Shown here: in pieces, positions 1 to 8,236 of the stretch
How the letters are laid out: each line of letters begins with the position of its first letter
Position numbering within the stretch: the stretch's first letter is position 1
Assembly: GCA_002343825.1 (NCBI GenBank)
Contig: DDSL01000147.1
Coordinates: forward strand, 1 to 29,640
From: Chthonomonas sp. UBA2391
Lineage (GTDB): Bacteria; Armatimonadota; Fimbriimonadia; Fimbriimonadales; Fimbriimonadaceae
Length of the DNA: 29,640 bases
Direction: 5' to 3'
Notes under the pieces: model-generated
The model's database searches: none
The model's input: the letters and a program-made list of their open reading frames with translations, nothing else
Told to the model about the DNA's origin: nothing
Made by a program: the position numbers and the translations under genes

Positions 1-79
1 ACTCACCCGCTCGGCACAGGCAGATCCCGACCCGCTCTAGGTCCCCACCGGCTCGGAGCACGGCACCGACGAGGTCCAT
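1..79 (-). CDS. Partial unidentified reading frame running off the left edge
   Basis: A minus-strand frame opens with ATG at 79-77, sharing one base with the TGA stop of murQ (TGATG arrangement), and stays open for 26 codons to the window edge. The visible N-terminus begins MDLVGAVLRAGG. The coupling to murQ suggests a downstream member of the same operon. The fragment is too short to assign to a family. It does not show the MSGTSxDG motif expected near the start of AnmK, a common murQ neighbour. No clear Shine-Dalgarno sequence precedes it. It could be chance. Confidence 0.35.
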   Translation of the reverse strand, partial: MDLVGAVLRAGGDLERVGICLCRAGE

Positions 80-897
80 CAGCGCCCAGCCGTGGCTTTC
101 AGATGGTCGAGCGCCTGGCGAACGCTCCAGCCATTGCTGGCCAAGACTTGCCGAGCCTCGTCTTCTGTGGCGGTGGTCAGATCCCGAACGATCCGGACGC
201 ATCGCTCCTTCAGCTTGTGGTTCTTGGCCTTGACGTCAACCATCAGATTCTCGATGACCTTTCCGCTCAGGACCATCGCGGCGGTCGAGATCCGGTTGAG
301 CGCGAGCTTTTGCGCTGTTCCTGCCTTGAGACGGGTACTCCCGGTGAGCACTTCAGGGCCTGTCTCGAGCAGAACGCCCAAGTCCGCCTCGCTGAGCAAC
401 GGAGAGTGGGGGTTGTTGGCGATCCCGCAGGTCCAGATCCCTTTTTGCTTTGCGTGTCGAATCGCTCCAAGCACATAGGGGGTTCTCCCCGAGGCCGCTA
501 GTCCGATCACGACATCCCCGCGTGCGGCGGCGGCTTCGTTCAGATCCTGGATGGCCGCGACTTCGCTGTCCTCCGCGTCCTCAATGGCCTGACTCTGCGC
601 CTGGGCCCCTCCGGCATGCAGGGCGATGAACCGATCGGCTTCGATGCCAAAAGTGGGGGGCATCTCGGCTGCATCCATCGTGGCAATTCTTCCGCTTGTT
701 CCCGCCCCGACATAAATCACCCGGTGTCCCCCACGGAAAGCCTCGGCGGCTTTTTCTGCCGCTTGAGCAAGCCCACCCTCCGCGGCCTGGAGCGCCCGAA
801 TCACGGTCTGCTCCTCTTCATTCATCAAGCGGACGATCTCTTGGGCCGACATCTTGTCGAGGCCAAACGAGCGGGGATTACGGGCTTCGGTACTCAA
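79..897 (-). CDS. murQ: N-acetylmuramic acid 6-phosphate etherase (MurQ)
   Basis: Cytoplasmic etherase that cleaves the D-lactyl ether of MurNAc-6-phosphate to give GlcNAc-6-phosphate and lactate, in peptidoglycan recycling or salvage. The 272 aa contain the SIS-fold sugar-phosphate motif GAGTSGR (64-70), the AAEMPPTFG block with Glu78 and the EDAED block with Glu109 (matching the two glutamates implicated in E. coli MurQ), LAASGRTPY (133-141), and the family signature TGSTRLKAGTAQK (185-197). Length is slightly below the usual ~300 aa but both ends look complete. The start is TTG at 897-895, overlapping the TGA stop of the upstream kinase gene. An AGGAG sits 8 nt before it, which supports this start and translational coupling. 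Family identity is very secure. Confidence 0.95.
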   Translation of the reverse strand: MSTEARNPRSFGLDKMSAQEIVRLMNEEEQTVIRALQAAEGGLAQAAEKAAEAFRGGHRVIYVGAGTSGRIATMDAAEMPPTFGIEADRFIALHAGGAQAQSQAIEDAEDSEVAAIQDLNEAAAARGDVVIGLAASGRTPYVLGAIRHAKQKGIWTCGIANNPHSPLLSEADLGVLLETGPEVLTGSTRLKAGTAQKLALNRISTAAMVLSGKVIENLMVDVKAKNHKLKERCVRIVRDLTTATEDEARQVLASNGWSVRQALDHLKATAGR

Positions 898-1763
898 TTC
901 ATTAGCTCCTTTGCTAGTAGAACGGCGCCCTCTACGGGGGCAGTTTTGATGACAGTGACAGACAAGCGGTCCGGGGAAACTTCGTGTAGTGCTTCTATGA
1001 ACATCGGCAAGATTTGGTCAGAAATGCTCCAGAGTCCACCGGTGACGGCTAGCGGGGCATCGTTGCCCTCAACTTTCCAACGGTCGAGATATCGGGATAC
1101 GTTCCGCGCGAGAGAAAAAAGCGTTTCTCGGATCACAGAAGTGGCCTCTGAGTGGCCGGAATCCAGCGAGTGGCCGAGCGCGGGTCCGAGTCGGGCGAGT
1201 TGGCCGGCGGGACTCTCGGATCGATAGATCGAGGGGATGATCGCCCCGAGGTCCGCCGTACCATAAACCTCGGCAAGAATCGGGCCAAGTGACCCGGCTC
1301 CCTGATCATAAGCCCTCACCGCTCGGCGGCCGAGGTCCATCACCGATCCCTCGTCACCGATCAGGGCTCCATTGGCGTAGCTCTTGAGCAATTTAGACTC
1401 TTGGATGGTAAAGAGCAACGTTCCAGTCCCGGCGATGAGGTAGGCGCACGCTTCGGGAACCAGCGGAACGAGCGCTCGATAGTCGGGATACACGGCGATC
1501 CGAACCTCGCCAAACCGATCGTGGAGGAGCCGTGCGACGCCGTCGGCGTCTTCTTCGGTGAGGATCCCGGCCATGCACACGGCCACGGCATCGGGAGTCG
1601 GGCAGCCCTCAAGGGCTTCGGCAAGGTGTCGCTGTAGGGTTGCGCGGTCGGTGGTCGCCCAATTGGCGGCCCCACTCTGACCTTGATATTGGGGTTGTCC
1701 AGACCCATCCACGCCCAGGGCGCGAGACGAAGTCCCACCACAATCAAGACCCAAGAACAGCAT
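894..1763 (-). CDS. BadF/BadG/BcrA/BcrD-family amino-sugar kinase (GlcNAc/MurNAc kinase-like)
   Basis: Probable ATP-dependent kinase of the ASKHA fold, 289 aa. Visible motifs are the N-terminal phosphate-1 loop GLDCGGTSSRA (residues 5-15), the phosphate-2 loop AGTGTLLF and a GALIGDEGS(V)MDLGRRAV block, as in N-acetylglucosamine kinases of the BadF family. The stop overlaps the TTG start of murQ, so the pair is co-translated. In Clostridium the BadF-type MurK phosphorylates MurNAc and GlcNAc and works with MurQ; by context this enzyme probably does the same, supplying MurNAc-6-phosphate. Substrate cannot be read from sequence, and a pure GlcNAc kinase is the main alternative. ATG at 1763 is preceded by a TATCTT hexamer 11 nt upstream rather than by a good Shine-Dalgarno sequence. 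Confidence 0.85.
   Translation of the reverse strand: MLFLGLDCGGTSSRALGVDGSGQPQYQGQSGAANWATTDRATLQRHLAEALEGCPTPDAVAVCMAGILTEEDADGVARLLHDRFGEVRIAVYPDYRALVPLVPEACAYLIAGTGTLLFTIQESKLLKSYANGALIGDEGSVMDLGRRAVRAYDQGAGSLGPILAEVYGTADLGAIIPSIYRSESPAGQLARLGPALGHSLDSGHSEATSVIRETLFSLARNVSRYLDRWKVEGNDAPLAVTGGLWSISDQILPMFIEALHEVSPDRLSVTVIKTAPVEGAVLLAKELMN
906..910 (-). promoter_or_regulatory. Shine-Dalgarno AGGAG deciding the TTG start of murQ
   Basis: AGGAG on the minus strand lies inside the last codons of the kinase gene, 8 nt before the TTG start of murQ. It makes TTG a credible start and indicates coupled translation of the two genes. Confidence 0.7.
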
Positions 1764-1807
1764 CCGGCCCCAACAAGATACCCGCGATCCGATACACTTG
1801 GACGGCG
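1764..1807. promoter_or_regulatory. Divergent 44-bp promoter region, kinase-murQ / glycosyltransferase
   Basis: This short gap must hold the promoters of two divergent units. On the minus strand TATCTT (1780-1775) lies 11 nt before the kinase ATG. On the plus strand TACACT (1793-1798) lies 9 nt before the glycosyltransferase ATG. Both fit the TANNNT -10 form and would start transcripts at or within a few bases of the start codon. No convincing -35 box was seen. Assignment is inference. Confidence 0.35.
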
Positions 1808-2818
1808 ATGCAACGCTACACCGGGCAATCCCTCGAACGCATCCAGTCTGCGGCTCTGATCGCCAATGACGCCATCGGAAACTTCGTCCTGAGTACGGTG
1901 GTTTTGCAGAAGCTCCGCGAGGCGGCCCCCGAGGCCACCATCACCCTTTTCTGCGGATCTCGAGCCGCCGAACTCAGCCACGCCAGCCACCTCACCGATG
2001 CCGTCGTGGACTTTCACGGAATGGACCCCCGGCAGGCCCGGAGCTTGCCCGAATTGGCCGGGTTCGACTTTGTGATGAACCTCGAGAGCACCACCGCGAG
2101 CAAATATCTGGCCGGGATGTTGCCCGCCGAAGAGGGGTATGTCTGTGGCCCCTGCGTCGCCCCCGATCACCGGGGGGATTGGGACTTCCCCGCCGACCCT
2201 CAGGGCGATCTCTGGCGCGATACCGGCTGGATTTCGGCCGACCTGACCCAGCGTTTCCCGTTTCTCACCACGGGGTTCATCGGGGAGATCTTCTGCCGTC
2301 TCGCCTACTTCCAGGGACCGGTCCCGCGGTATGCAGTCCCGACCGAACCGAGCAACCTGAACCCGCCGGACGTGATCTTCTCGACCAGCGCCAGCCTGCC
2401 TAACAAGCTCTGGCAGCACCGTCACTGGCTGGACGTCGCCCAGCGACTGACCTCGGCGGGAAAGACCGCGGCCCTAGTCGGCGCCGCCCCCAAGGCCAAT
2501 GCCCAGTTTTGGCGCGGCGCCGAGCTCGACGAGCAACTGATCGCCTCGGGCCATGTTCAGGATCTCCGCGGGAAACTCAGCCTCCCTCAGGTCGCCGACC
2601 TGCTGGGCCAAAGCACGGTCCTGACTCTCGACAACGGCATCATGCACCTGGCCGTGGCCGGTGGACGACCGGTGATCGGCCTCTTCCGTGAGGGGATCCA
2701 CCGGCTTTGGGCGCCTCCTTATGACAATTTGCACCCGATCGTGGCCGAACCCAAGGCCAGCGTCGAGACCATAGAGATCGAGCGAGTTTGGAAAACGCTC
2801 GAAATGGTGCTAGAGTAG
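1808..2818 (+). CDS. Glycosyltransferase family 9 (heptosyltransferase-like)
   Basis: GT-B fold glycosyltransferase of the ADP-heptose:LPS heptosyltransferase family, expected to add a sugar to lipopolysaccharide or another envelope glycan at the cytoplasmic face. The N-terminal half has LIANDAIGNFVLSTVVLQKL (a variant of the family's GDxxL/T start) followed by a predicted strand and the LTDAVVDF block. The C-terminal half has the nucleotide-sugar signature DNGIMHLAVAGGRPVIGLF from Asp275. The 336-aa length is normal for the family. ATG at 1808 was chosen although the frame is open back to 1640: residues upstream of it have no family character and would lie antisense inside the kinase gene. 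Acceptor and donor are unknown. Confidence 0.85.
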   Translation: MQRYTGQSLERIQSAALIANDAIGNFVLSTVVLQKLREAAPEATITLFCGSRAAELSHASHLTDAVVDFHGMDPRQARSLPELAGFDFVMNLESTTASKYLAGMLPAEEGYVCGPCVAPDHRGDWDFPADPQGDLWRDTGWISADLTQRFPFLTTGFIGEIFCRLAYFQGPVPRYAVPTEPSNLNPPDVIFSTSASLPNKLWQHRHWLDVAQRLTSAGKTAALVGAAPKANAQFWRGAELDEQLIASGHVQDLRGKLSLPQVADLLGQSTVLTLDNGIMHLAVAGGRPVIGLFREGIHRLWAPPYDNLHPIVAEPKASVETIEIERVWKTLEMVLE

Positions 2819-2822
2819 GAGC

Positions 2823-3446
2823 ATGGTCGGTCTCTTGCCTCTTTTGGCCCTCCTGGGTCAGCAGATGAATCCGCTCGACAACCTCCCCGCTCCGGCAGTG
2901 CAGCTTCCGGGTCGCAACAACGTCGCTTGGGTCGGGTCGCCACACTTCAACGTTCGTCCCCCCGTCACCAAGATCGACACTATCGTCTTGCACCACACCG
3001 CAAGCAGCAATATCGAGGGAGTGATCAAGTGGTTCAACATGCCCGAGAGCCAGGTCAGCGCCCACTACACGGTCGGGAAAGATGGCAGCATCGTCCAACA
3101 CGTCAGCACTTACAACCGCGCTTGGCACGCTGGCCGATCGGTCGATAAACGCGGGATCGAGAACGTCAACAACTACAGCGTCGGCATCGAGATCGTGAAC
3201 AAGGGCGACGGAAGCGAGCCCTACCCACCCGAGCAGGTCGAGGCCGTCTTCCGACTCTGCCGGACCCTGATGCGCTATCGGCACAAGGAGGTCGTCCAGA
3301 TCGTCAGCCACGAGTTCATTGCCGTCCCACCAGGCCGCAAGAATGACCCAATCAACTACCCCTGGGAATCGCTGGACCCGCTGATCGAAGAGTTCAAAGT
3401 GACTCTGAGCATCGGGCAAAACCCAGCCATGAAGTCCGGTCAGTAA
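2823..3446 (+). CDS. N-acetylmuramoyl-L-alanine amidase, amidase_2/PGRP family
   Basis: Zinc amidase that cuts the amide bond between MurNAc and the stem peptide. In the 207 aa the zinc ligands are visible as His57 (in IVLHHTAS), His163 (in IVSHEFI) and Asp175, with the GRKNDP motif at 171-176 matching the AmpD GRKxDPG loop. Glu123 (GIEIVN) and Tyr82 (AHYTVGKDGS) match other catalytic positions of the family. The N-terminus MVGLLPLLALLGQ is hydrophobic but has no basic n-region, so export is only possible. It starts 4 nt after the glycosyltransferase stop. AGGAG lies only 1 nt before the ATG, too close to act normally, while TAGAGT sits 6 nt upstream. The 3' end overlaps the convergent nadE by 7 nt. 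Proximity to murQ suggests a peptidoglycan turnover role. Confidence 0.9.
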   Translation: MVGLLPLLALLGQQMNPLDNLPAPAVQLPGRNNVAWVGSPHFNVRPPVTKIDTIVLHHTASSNIEGVIKWFNMPESQVSAHYTVGKDGSIVQHVSTYNRAWHAGRSVDKRGIENVNNYSVGIEIVNKGDGSEPYPPEQVEAVFRLCRTLMRYRHKEVVQIVSHEFIAVPPGRKNDPINYPWESLDPLIEEFKVTLSIGQNPAMKSGQ

Positions 3447-4297
3447 TCGACCGGGCGCAGATAGAATTCGCCGATGGCCGTATCACTCAGCATTGCGACG
3501 GTCGGCCCTCGGCGCTTCCAGTGGGTGCCCTCCACCCGCTTGAAGACCAAGGCCACCTCACCCGCGTCGAACCCCATCTCGACCAGCTTCTCTTGGCTAT
3601 ATCCCTGGGTGAGGAAGGCCAGGATCCGGTCGGCCTTGAGATACGTGATTCCAAAATCGCCCTCGTCGGTTTGGCCTTTCACGAGGTCGGCGGTGGCAGG
3701 CTTGTCGATGATCACTTCGGGCACGCGAAGGTAGCGAGCCAACTCCCAGACCTGAGTCTTGTAGAGATCGCCCAGCGGGTTGATCGGCGGAGCGTCGTCG
3801 GCGTGCCAGGTGTAATAGCCAAAGAGCCGCTCGGTCTTGTTGCCTGTTCCAATCGGGAGCCCGCCAAGCTTGGCCGATTGATCAAAAAGGATATTGATCC
3901 GGCACCGGGCGCAGACATTGCCGATTCGGGTCGGGCTGGGGGGATGTTCTTCTTGATCCAGATATCCATCCACCATCGGGGTGATGTCGATGGTCCGGGC
4001 CGGGATCCCGAGTTGGTCGATCACGAGTTGGGCGTGGTCGAGACTCTCGCTGGAGCTGATCTTGTAGGGCATCCGGAAGACGTGGACGTTTTCGGCCCCG
4101 AACGCCCGGACGGCAAGGGCGGTGCTGACGGCCGAATCGACTCCGCCGCTCAGCCCAAGGATCGCCTTGGTGATTCTGCGCCGGTGGGTGCACTCATAGC
4201 GGAGGAACTGCACCAGCCACTCGGCCACGGCGGCGGCATCGATCTGGAGCAGATCGGGAACCCGCCTCTCGGCGCGAAGAATCGGAATCGCAGGCAT
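3440..4297 (-). CDS. nadE: NAD+ synthase, ammonia-dependent type
   Basis: Catalyses ATP-dependent amidation of nicotinic acid adenine dinucleotide to NAD+ in the cytoplasm. The 285 aa contain the PP-loop SGGVDSA (50-56), GTGNKTE (150-156), GDLYKTQVWELA (176-187), and ATADLVKGQTDEGDFG (201-216). There is no N-terminal glutaminase domain, so free ammonia or a separate glutaminase would supply nitrogen. An oddity is NVCARCRI at 127-134, where many homologues have NxxARxRM, giving two cysteines near the active region. ATG at 4297 is preceded by TAGAAT with 9 nt between, and no Shine-Dalgarno sequence. Identity is secure. Confidence 0.95.
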   Translation of the reverse strand: MPAIPILRAERRVPDLLQIDAAAVAEWLVQFLRYECTHRRRITKAILGLSGGVDSAVSTALAVRAFGAENVHVFRMPYKISSSESLDHAQLVIDQLGIPARTIDITPMVDGYLDQEEHPPSPTRIGNVCARCRINILFDQSAKLGGLPIGTGNKTERLFGYYTWHADDAPPINPLGDLYKTQVWELARYLRVPEVIIDKPATADLVKGQTDEGDFGITYLKADRILAFLTQGYSQEKLVEMGFDAGEVALVFKRVEGTHWKRRGPTVAMLSDTAIGEFYLRPVDY

Positions 4298-4306
4298 TGC
4301 TGATCT

Positions 4307-4312
4307 ATTCTA
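4307..4312 (-). promoter_or_regulatory. Candidate -10 box TAGAAT for nadE
   Basis: TAGAAT on the minus strand matches the -10 consensus at five of six positions and ends 9 nt before the nadE ATG. A transcript from here would be leaderless or nearly so. No -35 match was recognised. Confidence 0.4.
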
Positions 4313-4432
4313 CGCAGACGGCGGCGGGAAGCAGACGGCCCAGCCTCCAGGGTCAGTTCGAGAAAGTCGTACGAGGGTCCAAGGTCCCAGGTATGAACCC
4401 TTTCTGGGCGGGAGGGAGTATCCAGTATCAAG

Positions 4433-4639
4433 ATGGAAAAAATCCTCAAGGTCGTGCTCTTTGTGGCCGCTGTCATCATCGGGGTGCGTCTGGCGCTTTG
4501 GGTCTTCGGCCTCGTCTTTGGCCTCGCGATCAAGCTGGGCATGCTCGCCCTCGTCGCGGGCGGCGTTTACTTGGTTTACAAAAAGCTCACCGGTGGGTCG
4601 GGCCGCTCGATCAGCGGATATCGAAGAACCTTGCCGTAA
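4433..4639 (+). CDS. Small two-helix membrane protein, unknown function
   Basis: 68 aa with a short basic N-terminus (MEKILK), then almost continuous hydrophobic sequence from about 5 to 51 that can form two membrane helices joined near Arg19 to Gly27. It ends in a basic, glycine/serine-rich tail (KKLTGGSGRSISGYRR). A GGAGG at 4411-4415 is 17 nt before the ATG, farther than ideal. The gene ends 28 nt before the S45 hydrolase and might be co-transcribed. No family is recognised. Longer overlapping frames in this stretch are arginine-rich and not protein-like, which favours this frame. Confidence 0.6.
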   Translation: MEKILKVVLFVAAVIIGVRLALWVFGLVFGLAIKLGMLALVAGGVYLVYKKLTGGSGRSISGYRRTLP

Positions 4640-4667
4640 CCGGCAGATTTTCGGGGCAAAATAGGGC

Positions 4668-6860
4668 GTGATCTCCGCGCTCTGTTTTGCCCTTTTGCTC
4701 CAAACCCCGATCCCCCGCGACCCCTACGGCGTCCCCAGCATCCGGGCCCAAAGCTGGGAGGGCGTCTTCGAAGAGTTCGGCTACGCGGTGGCCGAAGACC
4801 GGCTGTGGCAGATGGAGATGAGCCGGCGCGTGGCTCTGGGCACCAGCGCCGAGCTTCTTGGACCAAGCGCGATCAAGGCCGACCAAGATGCCCGCCGCAC
4901 TAGCCCGACCTCTGAGGAACTGACGGCCCAATTCATGGCCCTGCAGCCGCGGACCAAGGTGGCCTGGCAGAGCTACGCCGACGGCGTGAATCGGCAGATC
5001 GCGGCCCGGAAAGCCGCAGGCACGCTTCCGCCCGGATATGAGGGCAAGGATCCCCGTCCCTGGACCGTCACCGATAGCGCCGCGATCGCCGTCATGATGG
5101 CCCGACGATTCGGATCGACCGGGGGCTTGGAACTCACCCATCTGGCCGCGATGGGATACTTGCAGGGCCAGAAGGCAAAGGATCGAGTCTGGGATGTGGT
5201 GGACGATCTGGCCTGGCAAAACGAACCCGATTCCCCGACTACCCTGCCCGTCGCGGACGAAAGCAAGGTCTCCGCGCTTCTCTTTCCCAAGTTCACCCGG
5301 ACTGATTCGGAGCGGCATCTGGCGAGTCTCCCCCGGTTGGGCCTGCTCGAACTCATGCCCGCGCTCCAGCTTGCTCAGGGCGAGAGCCAAGCCGCGCTGG
5401 CGATGCAGGTAGGGGCGCCGGCCAAGCTCGGCAGTTACGCGATCGCGGTCGGAGCCGAGCGGAGTGCCACCGGGACCCCAATCCTCCTTAGCGGCCCTCA
5501 GATGGGGCATCCGAGTCCAGCCGTGATTCATGAGGTCGTCATCGACTCTCCGGCCCTGCAGGTGGCGGGCATCAACGTCCCTGGGGTTCCCGTGGTGGTG
5601 ATCGGCTCGACCCCCCATATCGCTTGGGGACTGACGACCGGGGTTGCCGATGTCAGCGATGTGGTGTGGTTCCCGACTGACGGAGAGAGCCAATACCAAG
5701 ATGGCTCCACCTGGAAGCCGATCCAGACTCTGAATGAAACGATCAACGTGAAAGGGGCCGACCCCACTCCGGTCACTCGCCAGCGGGCTGCCGGTCTCCC
5801 GGTGATGCTCCACAGCAAGGGCAACAAGGCTCTCTTTGCCATGCGCCGCGCTTGCGATGGACGCGAGCTTGACTCTTGGCAGCACGTCTATGACCTTTAC
5901 GAGGCCAAAACGGCCCAAGAGCTCCTGGCTGGGGCGGCAAAGATCAGCCTGAATTTCAATCTCTTCTTCGCGACTCGCAAAGAGATCGGCTGGGCCTACT
6001 GCGGACTCTGGCCGGTGAGGCAAGACGGGTGGGACCCCAGGCTCCCGATCCCCGGCGGCCCCGAGGGCGCTTGGCGGCGGCTTACGCCGATGGCCGAATC
6101 CCTAAAGATCGTGAACCCTACCGGGGGACTCCTGGTGAACTGGAATAACAAACCGGTGCGAGCCTTTGAGAACCTGGATACGCCGTTTTGGGGGTCGCCC
6201 CACCGGGTCGAAGTCCTGGCCGCGCAGCTCCCGGCCGGTCGTCTGAGCCCGACCCATCTGGAAGAAGCGGTTCGGATGGCGGCCATGGTCGATAAGGAGA
6301 GCCTCGTCAAGTTCTTGCCCATCGCCCGCCGACTCGCGGCGGAGGTTCCGGGGGCCGAGGAGCTGGCCTACTTTGATGGTCGCATGGTCGAGGGATCGGT
6401 GGGGGCTTGGCTATACGACCGGGCTCTGGAAACTCTCAAGCAAGCACTCTTCATCGACGACATCGGAAACTTCATCAATCCCACCTTGTTCAATACTGCC
6501 ATCCAGGGTTCGGTCCTCTGGCGCGCGTACCAGGGCCGCTCTCGATTCCCTTACCTCGGCGGGGCGAATGCCGACGACCTGTTCCGCGAGGCAATCCAAA
6601 AGGCAGTGGAGACGTTGGGGACTAATGAGCAAGCCCGGCTCCTTGGTTACCGGGCCCCCGAGATGCGCTATCCCGACCAGATGCCGGTTCCCTACTCCAA
6701 CCGAGCAAGTTCGATCCAAGTCTTCGAGATGAGAGAAGACATCCGCGTGCGCTCGGTCCTGCCCCCGGGTCAAGCGGAGAGTGGGGCCCAGCAGTGGAAT
6801 CAGCTGCCGCTCGCCCACGGCTGGCGCCTGAAGCCCCTTAAAGTCTGGCGGGGCCCCTAG
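4668..6860 (+). CDS. Penicillin acylase family (peptidase S45) hydrolase
   Basis: N-terminal-nucleophile amidohydrolase, probably exported and self-cleaved into alpha and beta chains; members hydrolyse N-acyl amides such as beta-lactams or acyl-homoserine lactones. The 730 aa begin with the family-typical RDPYGVPSI (17-25), GYAVAEDRLWQMEM (38-51) and YADGVN (103-108). The predicted autocleavage site and nucleophile is Ser256 in KLGSYAIAVG, followed by SGPQMGHPSPAVIHEV. The NWNNK motif at 491-495 provides the asparagine expected in the oxyanion hole. MISALCFALLLQ is a short hydrophobic leader lacking a basic n-region. The start is GTG at 4668, with CAAAAT 5 nt before it and no Shine-Dalgarno. 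Substrate is unknown. Family identity is secure. Confidence 0.9.
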   Translation: MISALCFALLLQTPIPRDPYGVPSIRAQSWEGVFEEFGYAVAEDRLWQMEMSRRVALGTSAELLGPSAIKADQDARRTSPTSEELTAQFMALQPRTKVAWQSYADGVNRQIAARKAAGTLPPGYEGKDPRPWTVTDSAAIAVMMARRFGSTGGLELTHLAAMGYLQGQKAKDRVWDVVDDLAWQNEPDSPTTLPVADESKVSALLFPKFTRTDSERHLASLPRLGLLELMPALQLAQGESQAALAMQVGAPAKLGSYAIAVGAERSATGTPILLSGPQMGHPSPAVIHEVVIDSPALQVAGINVPGVPVVVIGSTPHIAWGLTTGVADVSDVVWFPTDGESQYQDGSTWKPIQTLNETINVKGADPTPVTRQRAAGLPVMLHSKGNKALFAMRRACDGRELDSWQHVYDLYEAKTAQELLAGAAKISLNFNLFFATRKEIGWAYCGLWPVRQDGWDPRLPIPGGPEGAWRRLTPMAESLKIVNPTGGLLVNWNNKPVRAFENLDTPFWGSPHRVEVLAAQLPAGRLSPTHLEEAVRMAAMVDKESLVKFLPIARRLAAEVPGAEELAYFDGRMVEGSVGAWLYDRALETLKQALFIDDIGNFINPTLFNTAIQGSVLWRAYQGRSRFPYLGGANADDLFREAIQKAVETLGTNEQARLLGYRAPEMRYPDQMPVPYSNRASSIQVFEMREDIRVRSVLPPGQAESGAQQWNQLPLAHGWRLKPLKVWRGP

Positions 6861-6873
6861 TCTCGGCGAGGGA

Positions 6874-6900
6874 GTCAGCCCGGCCTCCTGCCGGGCTGGC
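6874..6900. terminator. Strong hairpin between convergent genes
   Basis: AGCCCGGC and GCCGGGCT form perfect 8-bp arms around the 5-base loop CTCCT (6877-6897). Pairing can extend outward with C6876-G6898, a wobble and G6874-C6900. It lies between the S45 hydrolase stop (6860) and the end of the convergent dockerin-like gene (6905), as expected for a bidirectional terminator. No T-tract follows on either strand. Confidence 0.6.
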
Positions 6901-6904
6901 GAGG

Positions 6905-8224
6905 TCACTCCGCCCCAGAGACGTCGAAGTTGTTACTGAGAACGATGTAGTCGAAAATCGTGACCGAATCGTCTCCGTCGAGGTCAGCGCCGGGGATGTA
7001 ACCCGCGTCGCCGTTATTCAGGTCGAAGCTTGACGAGAGATCGATGTAATCGAAGATCGTGACCGAGTTATCTCCATCGACATCGCCATTGATTACGCTC
7101 GGCGAGAACTGCGCTCCCCACTGGTTGATCGTGGCCGAGACGGAGGCGGCCAGCCAGTGGCTCGGCTTGAGCCAGATCTTCAAGTTCCCCCTTTGAGTCG
7201 TGACGAACGAGTACCGACCCGTGCTGTCGAGGGTCGTAGTGCCCGACTGGACCACGGTGCCGCCACTGTTCCGAAGCTCGTAGGCCATCGATACGGTCGC
7301 GGGATCTCCATTGAAATCCTGGAGGCTAACCGTCCCTCTCACGAGAGTTGGGAAGTTCGTGTTATAGAGAAGCCGGAAGTTCGAGCTCAGCGTCCCGCCG
7401 AAGTTGTCGATGTCGGTTCCTACCGAGTTGCCCCGGGTGAACCGGACCAACCGGGTCCCCCCGGTCGCGAGCAAAGATCCATCGGCCAACTCGGTGCAGC
7501 CCCTCGTTCCGTCGATGCTATAGCGACGGACGAAGACGCCATCGGCCGAGAACTCGTGGAGTCCACTGGTGATCCCAATGGCCGGAGACATGCTGAAGAC
7601 CGAGACGAGCACGTTTCCGTCGGCGAGCTCGTGCATCTGCTGGGTGAAGGGGTAGTTCGAAACCCATGGTCCGAGGGGCACACCCGAGGCGCTGAAGCGC
7701 TCGATCACCGGGGACTCGTTGGTGGTTCGACTCGAACTGACGAGAACATCCCCGCCGCGCCGGAAGAGCACGTACCACGGCTTGACCACGCTGGCGAAGA
7801 CTCCAGCAAACACTCCCGAAGCGGTGTACTTTTCGATCTGATTCGTCGATCCATTTGCGACGTAATACAGGCCATCCGGCCCTCGGGTGATCCCGCGGAT
7901 GTTGTCGATCGTGGTGGGCCAGCTGCCGAGATAGACCCCTGCCTCGGAATATTGGTGGACGGTATCAGCCAACTGGTCGGAGATCAAAAAGGTCCCGTCG
8001 GGCGCTTCGGCAATCACCTGCGGAGTCTGAAAGCTCGCCTCTCCCGGTCCTATCGAGTTGCCGAGGAAATTCATCTGCTGGTCGAACCGAGCCGCGCGGG
8101 CGCCCTGGGGGTTGAAGGGACTTTGATTAATGCTGTCCAGCACAAAAACGCCTTCGGGGATTGCGAAGCTCGAAGCAGCCCCAAGGGCAAAGAGAAAACC
8201 AAGTGTAGACCGGTGCAAGTTCAT
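6905..8224 (-). CDS. Secreted beta-propeller protein with C-terminal dockerin-like domain
   Basis: 439 aa. A signal peptide MNLHRSTLGFLFALGAASSFA is evident, so ATG at 8224 was chosen although the frame is open to 8347. Residues about 22-300 contain repeated blade-like units (for example PDGTFLISDQ, PDGLYYVANGS, DGNVLVSVF, ADGSLLATGG) as in NHL/SMP-30-type propellers. About 300-375 is a small beta domain (DSTGRYSFVT...HWLA). Residues 380-439 carry two calcium loops, DVDGDNSVTIFD (381-392) and DLDGDDSVTIFD (414-425), in a type I dockerin-like arrangement. No cohesin is present in the window, so this may be a stand-alone calcium module and not a cellulosome tag. TATCCT lies 12 nt before the ATG. 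It is divergent from the PEP-CTERM gene. Exact function is unknown. Confidence 0.8.
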   Translation of the reverse strand: MNLHRSTLGFLFALGAASSFAIPEGVFVLDSINQSPFNPQGARAARFDQQMNFLGNSIGPGEASFQTPQVIAEAPDGTFLISDQLADTVHQYSEAGVYLGSWPTTIDNIRGITRGPDGLYYVANGSTNQIEKYTASGVFAGVFASVVKPWYVLFRRGGDVLVSSSRTTNESPVIERFSASGVPLGPWVSNYPFTQQMHELADGNVLVSVFSMSPAIGITSGLHEFSADGVFVRRYSIDGTRGCTELADGSLLATGGTRLVRFTRGNSVGTDIDNFGGTLSSNFRLLYNTNFPTLVRGTVSLQDFNGDPATVSMAYELRNSGGTVVQSGTTTLDSTGRYSFVTTQRGNLKIWLKPSHWLAASVSATINQWGAQFSPSVINGDVDGDNSVTIFDYIDLSSSFDLNNGDAGYIPGADLDGDDSVTIFDYIVLSNNFDVSGAE

Positions 8225-8236
8225 GGGTAGAGCAAA

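Noticed and set aside
1640..1807. N-terminal extension of the glycosyltransferase
   Set aside because: The frame is open, but it would overlap the kinase gene antisense and the added residues show no family features. ATG 1808 directly precedes the family N-terminus.
4297..4671. Longer overlapping plus-strand frame (124 codons) around the small membrane gene
   Set aside because: Arginine/glycine-rich composition with no hydrophobic or domain pattern. The 4433 frame gives a coherent membrane protein.
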